A stretch of 24,492 nucleotides of DNA, from positions 1 to 24,492 of the forward strand of contig NZ_JOCB01000116.1 of assembly GCF_000718775.1 (NCBI RefSeq), written 5' to 3'. Positions within the stretch are counted from its first letter, which is position 1. Every line of letters starts with the position of its first letter. Shown here piece by piece: positions 24,370 through 24,492 of this stretch. Under the pieces are notes generated by a model, which saw only the letters and a program-made list of their open reading frames with translations, made no database searches and was not told the DNA's origin. The stretch is from Streptomyces sp. NRRL S-31. Its GTDB lineage: Bacteria; Actinomycetota; Actinomycetes; Streptomycetales; Streptomycetaceae. The position numbers and the translations under genes are program-made.

Positions 24370-24492
24370 ATGGTGCGGGTGACCTCCACCCACCGCCGTG
24401 ATGTGCTGCGGGCCGGCGCCGGGCTCGCCGCCGGCGGTGCGCTCGCCGCCGGCTGCGGTACCGGCCGGGCCGCCCCGCCCGCCACCCCGGCC
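24370..24492 (+). CDS. Tat-type lipoprotein, N-terminal fragment
   Basis: Forty-one residues are visible before the window ends. They read as a twin-arginine lipoprotein signal: HRRDVLRAG, a hydrophobic Gly/Ala stretch, and the lipobox LAAGC with C29, followed by a Pro/Ala linker. Nothing of the mature domain is visible, so function cannot be assigned. No Shine-Dalgarno precedes ATG 24370. GTG 24379 is an alternative; TTAAAT lies 7 nt before it, so a leaderless start there is possible. Confidence 0.65.
   Translation, partial: MVRVTSTHRRDVLRAGAGLAAGGALAAGCGTGRAAPPATPA

Overview
The window looks like chromosomal DNA of a Streptomyces or close relative. It is very GC-rich with strong G/C at codon third positions, so most real genes carry long antisense shadow ORFs. 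Many starts are GTG or TTG. The gene content (GlgE-pathway genes, paired M4 proteases, SigE-family sigma factor, YkuD lipoproteins, RsbW-like ATPase) and order match from memory a conserved block of Streptomyces core genome. I see no IS element, prophage, tRNA, rRNA or CRISPR array.

Layout. (1) 1-3732: divergent glgE (minus, cut by the window edge) and glgP (plus), alpha-glucan synthesis and breakdown. (2) 3748-8301, minus strand: a DUF1990 protein and two paralogous secreted M4 metalloproteases, with terminators after both proteases and a shared upstream regulatory module. (3) 8714-12357, plus: a translationally coupled ABC exporter pair whose motif changes fit a heterodimer with one degenerate ATP site. 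(4) 12366-13950, minus: a Tat-exported sulfatase preceded by a 31-codon cysteine-containing leader peptide, a G-free tract and a hairpin beside its ribosome-binding site. This looks like a cysteine-responsive attenuator. (5) 14011-17425, minus: SigE-family sigma factor, a membrane protein with DNA repeats and a Ser/Thr/Pro-rich outer domain, a Dpm1/ALG5-like GT2 and a GT-C membrane glycosyltransferase, with 4-nt overlaps at two of the three junctions. (6) 17533-19776, minus: glgX. (7) 20019-22639, plus: tandem L,D-transpeptidase lipoproteins. (8) 22720-24492, plus: enoyl-CoA hydratase, an RsbW-like ATP-binding regulator, and the start of a Tat lipoprotein cut by the window edge.

How the parts fit. 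GlgE, GlgP and GlgX act on alpha-1,4-glucan. The proteases, sulfatase and transpeptidases act outside the membrane on protein, organosulfate and cell wall. The sigma/GT module probably couples an envelope signal to lipid-linked glycosylation. The best candidate for an under-described system is the leader-peptide-controlled sulfatase; next is the sigma/Ser-Thr-rich protein/GT2/GT-C module.

All family names come from reading motifs by eye; no database search was run.
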